Below are positions 17,215-25,639 of a DNA stretch of 64,000 nt, in pieces. Origin of the DNA: Senimuribacter intestinalis (GTDB taxonomy: Bacteria > Bacillota > Clostridia > Peptostreptococcales > Anaerovoracaceae); the NCBI GenBank assembly GCA_943192975.1, contig CALPCJ010000010.1, positions 56,223-120,222 of the forward strand. Reading direction: 5' to 3'. Each line of letters begins with the position of its first letter. Positions within the stretch are counted from its first letter, which is position 1. The position numbers and the translations under genes were made by a program. A model generated the notes under the pieces. That model was not told the origin of the DNA, did not search any database, and saw nothing but the letters and a program-made list of their open reading frames with translations.

Positions 17215-17964
17215 TTATTTGCCCTCCTTGATAAATCCGATTGATTTCAGTTCAGGTTTCGCAAAGGATTCTAAACCGATGACGATGATAACAGTCAAAA
17301 TGCCTTCTACGATAGCAAGAGGTACTTGCGTCGTAGCAAAAATACCCATGAATTTCGCAAGAGAAGCACCGACACCTCCTACTTCTGAAGGATAAGCCAG
17401 AGCCAGCTGCAGACTGGTAATGCAGTATGTAAGCAAATCACCTAAGGCAGCTGCCAGAAATACAGAAAACATTTTGTTTACCTTTAACTTTTTGCATAGC
17501 TTGTACACGCCATAGGTGATAAAAGGTCCTGCGATAGCCATGGAGAAAGTGTTCGCTCCAAGGGTAGTAAGACCGCCGTGAGCCAGCAGAATTGCCTGAA
17601 ATAAAAGTACGATAATTCCCAAAATGCTGACTGCTGCAGGACCGAAAAGGATTGCGCCAAGACCGGTTCCTGTCATGTGAGAGCAGCTTCCTGTAACCGA
17701 TGGAATTTTTAGCGAGGAAATTACAAAGATAAATGCACCTGCCATGGCAAGTACAGTGATAATTTTTCTATTATCTGTAAGGGTATTTCTGATGGAGAAA
17801 AAACCCCAGATAAGAAATGGAACGCATATCGCTCCCCATACCAGACAGTAGGTTCCGGGTAAGTAGCCCTCCATAATGTGCATGGCATTTGCCGTGGGAA
17901 CCATACCAAAGACCAGTGAAAAAACTGTTACAATTGATAAAAATAATTTTTGCCTTTTTGTCAT
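17215..17964 (-). CDS. cbiM: Cobalt ECF transporter substrate-capture protein CbiM
   Basis: CbiM binds Co2+ at the membrane surface. After a signal-like segment (SIVTVFSLVFGMVPTANA) comes MHIMEGYLP; the mature N-terminal Met-His-Ile is the known metal-binding end. GSCSHMTGTGLGAILFGP and the later helices follow. The ATG at 17964 has AAAGGAGATA upstream; the open frame continues further only through the leader. First gene of cbiMNQO, with a cobalamin riboswitch and terminator in its leader. Confidence 0.95.
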   Translation of the reverse strand: MTKRQKLFLSIVTVFSLVFGMVPTANAMHIMEGYLPGTYCLVWGAICVPFLIWGFFSIRNTLTDNRKIITVLAMAGAFIFVISSLKIPSVTGSCSHMTGTGLGAILFGPAAVSILGIIVLLFQAILLAHGGLTTLGANTFSMAIAGPFITYGVYKLCKKLKVNKMFSVFLAAALGDLLTYCITSLQLALAYPSEVGGVGASLAKFMGIFATTQVPLAIVEGILTVIIVIGLESFAKPELKSIGFIKEGK

Positions 17965-18022
17965 AAAGTATCTCCTTTCTTGATAAACAAATGAACAAAA
18001 CACGAAATGTTGTATCTCTACG

Positions 18023-18051
18023 CAATAAAAAATCCTGTCATTTATGACAGG
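18023..18051 (-). terminator. Riboswitch-linked terminator before cbiM
   Basis: On the minus strand CCTGTCA (18051-18045) pairs with TGACAGG (18040-18034), followed by ATTTTTTATT. It lies downstream of the aptamer and 59 bases before the cbiM start, so it is the likely expression platform. Confidence 0.8.
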
Positions 18052-18114
18052 TGCAGCGATAGAAAAGTATGCAAAAAATACTTTCCGTTTCGTGTTCACA
18101 CCCGGTCATCGTTC

Positions 18115-18310
18115 GTAACCTGTGTAAATTGGCTGTATTTGGGTAGTTCTTCTGACTTAGACATCTGGCACCCTTATCTTGCCTTCCCAGTTTCCCAGTG
18201 ACATAAATTAAGATAGGGCTACGTCATTACAGCGGCGCGACCGTGCAGGACTTTCACCTGCTTCTCTTTTAAACCCCTTGAAAGGGACCCTTATACATTC
18301 AATTGTAACC
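18115..18310 (-). promoter_or_regulatory. Cobalamin riboswitch upstream of cbiMNQO
   Basis: Read on the minus strand the leader contains the conserved core: GAAGCAGGTGAAAGTCCTGC, then GCCGCTGTAATG, then CACTGGGAAACTGGGAAGG and the B12-box-like GTCAGAAGAACTACC. These are diagnostic blocks of the B12 aptamer in normal order. With the following terminator it should shut down cobalt import when adenosylcobalamin is plentiful. End points are approximate. Confidence 0.9.
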
Positions 18311-18312
18311 TC

Positions 18313-18342
18313 ATTATATTACCGGAGGTTGTATTTTGTCAA
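18313..18342 (-). promoter_or_regulatory. Promoter of the cbiMNQO transcript
   Basis: On the minus strand TTGACA (18342-18337) and TATAAT (18318-18313) are spaced 18 bases. The predicted start near 18305 lies just before the riboswitch. Confidence 0.8.
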
Positions 18343-18402
18343 GCGGAGGATAGGGGCAAAAAAAGATTCTGTACAAATGCGATTTGATATGATACAATGT
18401 CA

Positions 18403-18612
18403 GCGTAGAAGCGTTGATGCTTTGAAATAACAACTGAATGACAAGTATTTCTTGTCTGTTTTAACAGCAAAGAGGGAAACAGGTGCAAATCCTGTGCGGT
18501 TGCCGCCGCTGTAAGGAAGGAGTCATGCCGAAATACCACTGGACAGATAGTCTGGGAAGGTGTGCATGATGAAGATATCCGAGCCAGAAGACCTGCTTGA
18601 AATACTAGGAGT
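18403..18612 (+). promoter_or_regulatory. Cobalamin riboswitch upstream of the repeat protein-cbiK unit
   Basis: The core blocks are GGGAAACAGGTGCAAATCC, GCCGCCGCTGTAAGGAAGG, CCACTGG, TCTGGGAAGGTG and GAGCCAGAAGACCTGC, an almost textbook B12 aptamer. A weak promoter (TGTACA near 18370, TACAAT at 18393) lies upstream and a terminator follows at 18662. It controls the next gene, which is not a known cobalamin gene, and probably cbiK behind it. Confidence 0.92.
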
Positions 18613-18661
18613 GCGCCTGACGGTTATCAGGTTTCCTAAACGACAGATACAGAAAATACGG

Positions 18662-18690
18662 GCTGTAGCATATTTTGCTACAGCATTTTT
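18662..18690 (+). terminator. Riboswitch terminator
   Basis: GCTGTAGCA at 18662-18670 pairs with TGCTACAGC at 18676-18684 and is followed by ATTTTT. It lies 39 bases before the next start codon. Confidence 0.85.
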
Positions 18691-18728
18691 ATTATTCTAA
18701 TATTAAAACTTGCTTAGGAGAAATCAAA

Positions 18729-19760
18729 GTGGAAGAAAGAGAGTTAGAGCTAAGGAAGAAGCTGCTGATTGAAAAGATCAGTCGAAATCCAGACAGGAAA
18801 TACGGGCAGAATGACAAAACTTCTGCTGTCTGGAAAAATTATGCATTAGCAAGTCCGGACGGCAAATGTGTCTACCAAAGCTTTTCTGATGAAGAACTGC
18901 TCGCTTATCTAAGGCGTTTAGCGTCAGAACTGGGGTATGGCCCTACGCAGGGAGAAGTATTTTGGATATTGAAAGACTACATCAAACAAAGGTTTGGTAA
19001 ATGGCCTTATGCGCTTCGTGCTGCAGGGCTTTCCGCGTCAGCAGGTAAAGGCGGAAAAACTATGGAGCAGATGGAAAAAGAGCGATTGCATAAGGAAAAG
19101 CTTCTTGACATGGTCAGAGAAAAAGCACTGGAGCTTGGGAAAATTCCGCATCCCAGAGATCTGCCTGAGGTTTGCAGGGAAATCAAAAAATATTACAGCG
19201 GCTGGACTTCTGTTATTAAAGCTGCAAAGCTGGATGCTGATTTTCTTAAAAGAGCAGTCTATAAGATTCCTGATTTAGAACTGGAATATATCAATATGCT
19301 GGAAGCAGTTAGAAATTTTGCTCATGAAATAGGACGAAGTCCTCTTCATGGAGAAATTGAACAGGCTGTTAAGCAGGCGCTCATAGAGCGATGCGGCTCC
19401 TGGCGCAATGCGCTGTTTCAGATTGATTTGGAACCGGTCCTCCGAATGGAGCCTTTTCACGATATTTATATCGACCATAGAATGACAGAAAATCGAAGGC
19501 ATCATTCTGACAGTCTCTATGGCTGCTATTATAAGGTATTGAATCTGGATGAAGATGATAGAAAGCGCCTTGGTATGGTAAAAGATATCTATCTGAAAAA
19601 CGGAAAAATTCCTATGAAAAAGGAAGTGCCAAGACAGCTGCGGCAGGATTTGCACGAAAAATGCGGTTCCTGGGGTAACGTTCTCTATCAGATTGGCGTT
19701 ACGCCAAAGGAATACTACGAGGAGAAAAATAAAAAGAAAAATAGTAATCAAGGAAAGTAA
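18729..19760 (+). CDS. Protein of four homing-endonuclease-associated (HNH_repeat-type) repeats under B12 riboswitch control
   Basis: The GTG at 18729 has AGGAGA 8 bases upstream and gives 343 residues. Four copies of a ~45-residue helical unit are visible: LASELGYGPTQGEVF with FGKWPYALRAAGL; ALELGKIPHPRDLP with YSGWTSVIKAAKL; FAHEIGRSPLHGEIE with CGSWRNALFQIDL; and YLKNGKIPMKKEVP with CGSWGNVLYQIGV. The pattern (hydrophobic helix, G-x-x-P, then GsW..al..ag) is that of DNA-binding repeats found in homing endonucleases. No HNH or other nuclease motif is present. It lies 13 bases before cbiK and behind a riboswitch terminator, so its job is tied to cobalamin status. A DNA-binding regulator is one possibility; function unknown. 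Confidence 0.8.
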   Translation: MEERELELRKKLLIEKISRNPDRKYGQNDKTSAVWKNYALASPDGKCVYQSFSDEELLAYLRRLASELGYGPTQGEVFWILKDYIKQRFGKWPYALRAAGLSASAGKGGKTMEQMEKERLHKEKLLDMVREKALELGKIPHPRDLPEVCREIKKYYSGWTSVIKAAKLDADFLKRAVYKIPDLELEYINMLEAVRNFAHEIGRSPLHGEIEQAVKQALIERCGSWRNALFQIDLEPVLRMEPFHDIYIDHRMTENRRHHSDSLYGCYYKVLNLDEDDRKRLGMVKDIYLKNGKIPMKKEVPRQLRQDLHEKCGSWGNVLYQIGVTPKEYYEEKNKKKNSNQGK

Positions 19761-19773
19761 GAGGAATAAAAAG

Positions 19774-20574
19774 ATGAATCAGAAACAAGACACCGCGATT
19801 CTGGTAGTCAGCTTTGGCACCAGCTATAACGAAAACAGAAAGGTCACCATTGATGCTATCGAGCAGGCTGTTGCGGATGCTTTTTCAGATTGTCCGGTGC
19901 GGCGTGCTTTTACCAGTCAGATGATTATTAATAAGCTAAAGAAAAGGGATGGACTTCATATCGACAACGAAGCTGAGTCACTGCAGCATGCAGCAGCAGA
20001 TGGATTCAGAAAGCTGGTGATACAGCCGACACATTTGATGAATGGAACAGAGTATCACGACCTTCTGCGCGATGTGGAAAAACATAGAGATCTTTTTGCA
20101 GCTGCAGTACTTGGAGAACCTCTTTTAACTGATAAAGAGGATTTTGAGAAAGTTGCAGCTGCCATGGTGGAAGACACAAAAGAGCATACGGATGAAAAGA
20201 CGGCCGTGGTGTTGATGGGACATGGAACAGGTGTTGAGGCAAACAGGGTATACTTTGATTTGCAAGATGAGCTCAGAAAACAGGGATACCACAACTATTT
20301 TATCGCAACTGTGGAAGCGGTACCAACTCTGGAAGATATTCTTCCTGCCTTAAAGGAAGGCGGTTATGAAAAAATTGTGCTGCAGCCTTTAATGATTGTT
20401 GCAGGCGATCATGCCAATAACGATATGGCAAGTGATGATGAAGATTCATGGAAAACGATTCTGGAAAAAGAGGGATATGCGGTGCAGTGTGTACTGCGAG
20501 GCATGGGGCAGATTCCTGCAATCAGAGAAATTTTTGCGCAGCATACAGCAAGGGCATTTGAAAAGCTTAAATAA
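19774..20574 (+). CDS. cbiK: Sirohydrochlorin cobaltochelatase CbiK
   Basis: CbiK inserts Co2+ into sirohydrochlorin, the committing step of the anaerobic cobalamin route. The 266-residue protein begins with AILVVSFGTSYNENR; IQPTHLMNGTEY and VLMGHGTGVEAN supply the conserved histidines, and PLMIVAGDHANNDM is also typical. The ATG at 19774 has GAGGAA upstream. It shares the riboswitch transcript with the repeat protein. A promoter for the main cobalamin operon lies just downstream, so it is a separate unit. Confidence 0.94.
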   Translation: MNQKQDTAILVVSFGTSYNENRKVTIDAIEQAVADAFSDCPVRRAFTSQMIINKLKKRDGLHIDNEAESLQHAAADGFRKLVIQPTHLMNGTEYHDLLRDVEKHRDLFAAAVLGEPLLTDKEDFEKVAAAMVEDTKEHTDEKTAVVLMGHGTGVEANRVYFDLQDELRKQGYHNYFIATVEAVPTLEDILPALKEGGYEKIVLQPLMIVAGDHANNDMASDDEDSWKTILEKEGYAVQCVLRGMGQIPAIREIFAQHTARAFEKLK

Positions 20575-20616
20575 GCATCCCGATAAACGGCTGCTTCAAG
20601 CTGGTGCAAATTGCAG

Positions 20617-20645
20617 TTGACAGCCGAAAACGATTGTAATATAAT
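20617..20645 (+). promoter_or_regulatory. Promoter of the main cobalamin operon
   Basis: Perfect TTGACA (20617-20622) and TATAAT (20640-20645) with a 17-base spacer, immediately upstream of the third riboswitch. Confidence 0.85.
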
Positions 20646-20663
20646 TCTGTTAAACAACTTGAA

Positions 20664-20829
20664 AATATTGGTTGATAAAATCGTAATATGGAATCAGGTG
20701 AGAGTCCTGAACAGTCCTGCTGCCGTAATGACGGAGTTTTTATGTAAGGCATATGGCCGGTCACTGGGAATCGTTCCTGGGAAGGCGCATAAGAGCGTTG
20801 ACGTCAGAGTCGGAAGACATCCCAATATT
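20664..20829 (+). promoter_or_regulatory. Cobalamin riboswitch of the cbiD-cbiC operon
   Basis: The P1 stem is visible as AATATTGG at 20664 pairing with CCAATATT at 20822-20829. Inside are GAATCAGGTGAGAGTCCTGA, CTGCTGCCGTAATGACGGAG, TCACTGGGAATC, CCTGGGAAGG and GTCAGAGTCGGAAGAC, the B12 aptamer blocks in order. About 125 bases of further structured leader separate it from the terminator. It should control all 19 genes downstream. Confidence 0.9.
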
Positions 20830-20953
20830 TTACCATGAAAGTCACAGGATATGAGTTTTAGGGTAATAATAGTAAATTCTTCGGCGGCTGGACTCCCAAA
20901 ACGGAAAAGAAGGAGACAGTGCGAAGAGTTTTACTTAATGCAAGATAAATTTG

Positions 20954-20983
20954 AACCCGAATCCTGTGGATTCGGGTTTTTCT
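20954..20983 (+). terminator. Riboswitch terminator before cbiD
   Basis: AACCCGAATCC (20954-20964) pairs perfectly with GGATTCGGGTT (20968-20978) around TGT and runs into TTTTTCT. It lies 46 bases before the cbiD start. Confidence 0.88.
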
Positions 20984-21028
20984 ATTGCAACATTATTCAT
21001 TGCAGGAAAAGCTTGCAGAAAGGATAAT

Positions 21029-22201
21029 ATGGAGAAGTTTACCGTCAAAAATGGAAAAAAACTAAAATACGGTTTTACAACCGGAAGTTGCGCTGCTGCT
21101 GCAGCTGCAGCGGCAGCGGCTATGCTTTTTTCTGGAGAGAAAGTCTCTGAGGCGGAGGTTATATTGCCTGCAGGAGAGAAAACGACCATGCAGGTCAGTG
21201 AAATAGATATAGATAAGGGTACGGTTTGCTGCACGGTGATAAAAGACGGAGGCGATGACCCTGATGCAACCCATGGCGCAGGAATTTCAGCCTGTGTCAG
21301 CAAGGAGCCGATTTCATCGGGAACTTTAGCAGAAACTCGAGATCGTATTACCTTGCTGGGCGGCTGCGGCATAGGCATTATTACAGCAAAAGGCCTGCAG
21401 TGCAGCGTAGGAGAGCCTGCCATCAACCCGGTGCCGAGGCAGATGATCTTTGAAAATGTGCAAAGGATACGCAGGAAGTACGGAAAAGAGGAGGAACCTA
21501 TATATATAGAAATTTCTGTGCCTTGCGGTGCGGAGATTGCAAAAAAAACATATAACCCAAGACTTGGGATTGTTGGGGGGATTTCTATTCTGGGAACGAC
21601 AGGTATTGTCGATCCTATGAGTGAAAAGGCTCTTGTCGATACGATTAAGACTGTGATCGACAAACAGTATCAGGAGAATCCGAAGCGGATTCTTATCGCC
21701 CCGGGAAATTACGGCAGGGAATTTTGCCGTGAGTATCTGGGACTGGATATCGCAAAGGCTGTATCCATCTCTAACTATATTGGAGAAGCTTTGGATTACA
21801 TTAAGTTTAAGGGGTTTGAGGAAATACTTCTGGTAGGCCATACAGGCAAGCTGATCAAGCTGGCAGCAGGGATTATGAATACCCATTCCTCTTACGCTGA
21901 TGGCAGAATGGAGATTATCGGTATGCATAGTGCCGTTTGCGGTGCTGACTGCGATACTGTAAAAGCAATTGCAGAGTGTATTACCACCGATGAGGCGTTT
22001 GCTCTGATTCAGGAAAAAAATTATTATGAGGAAGTAAAAGCAAGGATTTTGGAAAAGGTTCTGTACCATCTCCATTTCAGGCTGAAAGGACAGGTGAAAG
22101 TTGAGACGGTATTGTTTACTACAGATCGAAACCATATTATGAAAAGCCCTGGTGCAGACCGGCTTGCTGAAATGATACGAAAGGATATGAAACAGATATG
22201 A
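21029..22201 (+). CDS. cbiD: Cobalt-precorrin-5B C1-methyltransferase CbiD
   Basis: CbiD methylates C1 of cobalt-precorrin-5B. It shows LKYGFTTGSCAAAAA, DGGDDPDATHGAGISACV, PAINPVPRQMI and GHTGKLIKLAAGIMNTHSSYA. A run of ten alanines follows the early cysteine, a little longer than usual. The ATG at 21029 has AGAAAGGAT upstream and gives 390 residues; the upstream in-frame codon lies in the terminator. First gene of the large operon; its end overlaps cbiL by ATGA. Confidence 0.95.
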   Translation: MEKFTVKNGKKLKYGFTTGSCAAAAAAAAAAMLFSGEKVSEAEVILPAGEKTTMQVSEIDIDKGTVCCTVIKDGGDDPDATHGAGISACVSKEPISSGTLAETRDRITLLGGCGIGIITAKGLQCSVGEPAINPVPRQMIFENVQRIRRKYGKEEEPIYIEISVPCGAEIAKKTYNPRLGIVGGISILGTTGIVDPMSEKALVDTIKTVIDKQYQENPKRILIAPGNYGREFCREYLGLDIAKAVSISNYIGEALDYIKFKGFEEILLVGHTGKLIKLAAGIMNTHSSYADGRMEIIGMHSAVCGADCDTVKAIAECITTDEAFALIQEKNYYEEVKARILEKVLYHLHFRLKGQVKVETVLFTTDRNHIMKSPGADRLAEMIRKDMKQI

Positions 22202-22884
22202 GTGGAAAATTTTATGCAGTAGGACTGGGACCGGGAGATCCTAATCTGCTTACAATGAAAGCCATCAATGTAATGAAAGACTGTCATGTTATTGCAGTGC
22301 CAAGAAGTGGAGCAGCAGAGAACATGGCGCTGAAAATTGCGGGAGATTACATCTTGGACAAGGCAATCCTGGAATGCGATATGCCCATGATTAAAGATAA
22401 AGAAGAGCTGGATCGCTGTCACGAGAGGTCTGCTGATGCCATTTCCGAAATTTTAGAGCAGGGAAAGGATGTGGCGTTTCTGACCTTAGGAGATCCGGCA
22501 ATTTACAGCACAGTCATGTACGTGCATAGAAAACTCGCCCAGCGGGGTTATCAGACAGCAATGGTGCCGGGCGTTCCGTCCTTCTGCGGTGCGGCGGCCA
22601 GTCTGAATATATCTCTTTGCGAACGTGAGGAAATGCTGCACATCATTCCGGCGACCTATAAAGGAAGTCAGGCGGAAGAACTGGAAGGCACGAAAGTGCT
22701 GATGAAGTCAGGCAAAACCATCATGAAGATTAAAGATCAGCTGGCTGACAAGAAAGCTATGATGGTAGAATGCGCCACCATGGAAAATGAAAGGGTATAT
22801 CAGGACCTAAAAGAACTGAAAGAGCAGTCCAGCTACTTTTCGCTGATTATAATTCCGTCGGAAGACAGACAAAAGGAGAGTTAA
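22198..22884 (+). CDS. cbiL: Precorrin-2 C20-methyltransferase CbiL
   Basis: This SAM-dependent tetrapyrrole methylase has 228 residues. GLGPGDPNLLTMKA is the cofactor loop, followed by LTLGDPAIYST, VPGVPSFCGAAA and SGKTIMKI. CbiL transfers a methyl to C20 of cobalt-precorrin-2, the product of CbiK. Overlaps cbiD by four bases. Confidence 0.93.
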   Translation: MSGKFYAVGLGPGDPNLLTMKAINVMKDCHVIAVPRSGAAENMALKIAGDYILDKAILECDMPMIKDKEELDRCHERSADAISEILEQGKDVAFLTLGDPAIYSTVMYVHRKLAQRGYQTAMVPGVPSFCGAAASLNISLCEREEMLHIIPATYKGSQAEELEGTKVLMKSGKTIMKIKDQLADKKAMMVECATMENERVYQDLKELKEQSSYFSLIIIPSEDRQKES

Positions 22885-22887
22885 ACT

Positions 22888-23637
22888 ATGATTTATTTTA
22901 TCGGAGCAGGTCCGGGCGCTGCAGATTTAATTACTGTCAGAGGGGCGGAGCTTCTAAAGAAAGCAGACGTTATCATTTATGCAGGTTCTCTTGTGAATCC
23001 GGCGCTTTTAGATTATGCTGGTAAAGACTGTAAGATTTATAACAGTGCCAAGATGACTTTGGAAGAGGTTATTGAGGTGATGAAAGAAAACAAGGGAAAG
23101 GAAGTAGTTCGGCTCCACACAGGAGATCCTTGTATCTACGGCGCGATTAGAGAGCAGATGGATATTTTAGACCGGGAAAATATGGAATATGTTTCTGTAC
23201 CCGGCGTCAGCTCCTTTATCGGTGCAGCAGCAGCATTAAATGCAGAATACACTTTGCCTAATGTGAGTCAGACAGTCATTTTGACAAGAATGGCAGGAAG
23301 AACCCCGGTTCCTGAGAAAGAAGAAATTTCTAAACTGGCTGAACATGGAGCAACCATGGTAGTATTTCTGACCTCCACCATGTTGGCTGAGCTTTCTGAA
23401 CGACTCATTGCAGGCGGATATGCACCGGACAGCCCGGCTGCGATTGTTTATAAGGCAACCTGGCCGGACGAAAAGGTGGTTCGCACCACGGTGAAGGATA
23501 TCGCAAAAGCTGCAGAAGAAAATGGTATCAATAAAATGGCGCTGATTATGGTAGGCGGTTTTTTAGGCAGCGAATACGAGCGTTCTAGGCTCTATGATCC
23601 GTCTTTTACTCATCTGTTCAGAGAGGCGACAAAATAA
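22888..23637 (+). CDS. cbiF: Cobalt-precorrin-4 C11-methyltransferase CbiF
   Basis: The 249-residue SAM methylase has IGAGPGAADLITVRG, VRLHTGDPCIYGAIREQM, VPGVSSFIGAAAALNAEYTL and the family-typical VSQTVILTRMAGRTPVPEKE. It methylates C11 of cobalt-precorrin-4. AAAAGGAGAG precedes the ATG and its stop overlaps the cbiG start. Confidence 0.94.
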   Translation: MIYFIGAGPGAADLITVRGAELLKKADVIIYAGSLVNPALLDYAGKDCKIYNSAKMTLEEVIEVMKENKGKEVVRLHTGDPCIYGAIREQMDILDRENMEYVSVPGVSSFIGAAAALNAEYTLPNVSQTVILTRMAGRTPVPEKEEISKLAEHGATMVVFLTSTMLAELSERLIAGGYAPDSPAAIVYKATWPDEKVVRTTVKDIAKAAEENGINKMALIMVGGFLGSEYERSRLYDPSFTHLFREATK

Positions 23638-24638
23638 TGAAAAACATCAGTATTCTGGCATTTACGGCTAGAGGACAAAGCCTGGCAGAGAAAATTGCAG
23701 AAAGGCTGCAAGAGACGTGCAGTGCGGAGATTTTCGATAAAAGAAAAGAAAGCGCGAGAGAATATCTGAAAGCAAACTTTGAGAAAAAAGACACTTTTCT
23801 CTTTATCTGCGCGGCAGGCATTGCCGTTCGCCTGATTGCACCGCTGATTAAAACCAAGGATCAGGATCCGGCAGTAGTAGTCATGGACGAGTTTGGCAGA
23901 TTTTCCATACCGCTGCTTTCCGGCCATCTGGGCGGCGCAAATGAAGCGGCGGCAGAGTTTGCAAAGGTGACGGGAGCGGAACTGGTGCTGACTACGGCTA
24001 CCGATATCAACGGACAGTTCGCAGTAGATGTATGGAGTAAATATGCAGGCTGTCATATTATGGATATCAGCAAAATCAAGTTGATATCATCAGCGATTTT
24101 GCGAGGAGAAAAGGTGGGGATTTCCAGCGCATTTCCCTTTGAGGGAAAATTGCCGCAGGCTCTGACTCTCGATGAAACGGAAAGTGGTATTTGTGTCAGC
24201 CTTGCCGGAAATCAGAATGTTTTTCAAAATACCATTAATCTGGTGCCGCGCATTGTTACTATCGGTGTCGGATGTCGTAAAGGTGTCAGTGCAGAGGTTT
24301 TTGAAAGGTTTATTTTGGAGCAGCTGGCAGATAAGCACATTGCGATTGAAGCGGTAGAACAGCTGGCTTCTATAGATTTGAAGAAATATGAAACCTGCAT
24401 TCTGGCATTCTGCGACAAATATGAGATTCCTTTGGTTACTTATACGGCAGAGGAGCTGCAAGAAGTGCAGGGGTGCTTTGTACCATCAGCACTGGTCAAA
24501 TCAGTAACGGGTGCTGATAATGTTTGTGAGCGCAGCGCGGTACTGGCGAGCAATTACGGAACAAAAATATTATCAAAGACCAGTGGAAGCGGCTGTACCT
24601 GCGCCCTGGCTATGAGAGATTGGAAGTGTAATTTTTGA
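23637..24638 (+). CDS. cbiG: Cobalt-precorrin-5A hydrolase CbiG
   Basis: CbiG opens the delta-lactone of cobalt-precorrin-5A and releases acetaldehyde. AFTARGQSLAEKI starts the protein; FICAAGIAVRLIAPLIKTKDQDPAVVVMDE and SLLSGHLGGANE-like sequence form the N-terminal domain; IGVGCRKGV and SGSGCTCALAMRDW belong to the C-terminal domain. Both domains are present in 333 residues. ATG overlaps the cbiF stop (TAATGA). Confidence 0.94.
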   Translation: MKNISILAFTARGQSLAEKIAERLQETCSAEIFDKRKESAREYLKANFEKKDTFLFICAAGIAVRLIAPLIKTKDQDPAVVVMDEFGRFSIPLLSGHLGGANEAAAEFAKVTGAELVLTTATDINGQFAVDVWSKYAGCHIMDISKIKLISSAILRGEKVGISSAFPFEGKLPQALTLDETESGICVSLAGNQNVFQNTINLVPRIVTIGVGCRKGVSAEVFERFILEQLADKHIAIEAVEQLASIDLKKYETCILAFCDKYEIPLVTYTAEELQEVQGCFVPSALVKSVTGADNVCERSAVLASNYGTKILSKTSGSGCTCALAMRDWKCNF

Positions 24639-25639
24639 ATATCATTATGTCATATATTGATTATAACATGGCGGGGCTTAGAGAAAGAGAGATATTCTCC
24701 TGTACAAAGACGCAGACTGCAGAGCTTTATGGTAAGCTGAAGGAAAAAGAGGAGATACTGGGGGCGGTTCTCATTGCCACATGTAACAGGACAGAGCTAT
24801 ATCTGTCTCTCAAGGACGAAGCAGTATTAAACCCTTTTAAGGAGCTTTGCCGGATGATAGGGGTTGAGTATGGGACTTACGCCTATATGAACCGGACACT
24901 GACAGGCGATGATGCGATTATCCATCTGTGTAAAGTGGCAGCGGGTGCTGAATCTCAGATTTGGGGCGATGATCAGATTGTGACACAGGTAGATGATGCG
25001 CTGAAAGCTGCCCAAAAAGCGGGGGTGACAGATACTCTGCTCAATGTCATTTTCAGAAATGGTGTTAGTGCGGGAAAAAAGGCAAAAACTCTGGTGGATT
25101 TCAAGGTTGATGACAATTCAACTGCTTCTCGGGCGGTCAAACTGATTCGTACCAATCCGGCACTGAAAAAGGTGCTGGTCATCGGAAATGGAATGATTGG
25201 ACGTCTGGTTGCGGAAATTCTGGTAAAAGAGGGCTTAGAAGCGACGATGACCCTTCGTCAGTATAGGCATGGAGAAAACATCATACCGCAGGGTGTGAAA
25301 ACCGTCAACTATGGGGAACGTTATCATGCGATAGAGACGGTTGACGCTGTTGTCAGTGCAACTTTAAGTCCCCATTACACTGTATCTATGGAGGAAATCA
25401 GCCGGTTGAGCAGAGTACCGGAGGTGTTTATTGATTTGGCTGTACCCAGAGATATTGACCCAAGGGTGGAAGAACTTGCGCATGTGCGTTACTATGATAT
25501 AGATAATTTGGGCACAGATGTGAGAGACACCCGTATGGAACAGCAAATGAAAGAAATTGAATTGATTATAGAAAAATACACGGACGACTTCCACAAATGG
25601 TATAGCTTCAGGGAGCGCCTGTCGAAAGAGGATATCTAA
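24635..25639 (+). CDS. hemA: Glutamyl-tRNA reductase HemA, short form
   Basis: HemA reduces glutamyl-tRNA to glutamate-1-semialdehyde, the entry to tetrapyrroles. The catalytic motif ATCNRTELY is intact, AAGAESQIWGDDQIV is the usual GxGMDSxxxGExQIL region with substitutions, and VLVIGNGMIGRLVAEIL is the NADPH site. The protein is only 334 residues; typical enzymes have about 420. It ends in the spinal helix, so the C-terminal dimerisation domain is missing. The TTG at 24635 overlaps cbiG; ATG at 24647 is an alternative. It sits among cbi genes, so it probably serves cobalamin rather than heme. Confidence 0.9.
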   Translation: MNIIMSYIDYNMAGLREREIFSCTKTQTAELYGKLKEKEEILGAVLIATCNRTELYLSLKDEAVLNPFKELCRMIGVEYGTYAYMNRTLTGDDAIIHLCKVAAGAESQIWGDDQIVTQVDDALKAAQKAGVTDTLLNVIFRNGVSAGKKAKTLVDFKVDDNSTASRAVKLIRTNPALKKVLVIGNGMIGRLVAEILVKEGLEATMTLRQYRHGENIIPQGVKTVNYGERYHAIETVDAVVSATLSPHYTVSMEEISRLSRVPEVFIDLAVPRDIDPRVEELAHVRYYDIDNLGTDVRDTRMEQQMKEIELIIEKYTDDFHKWYSFRERLSKEDI

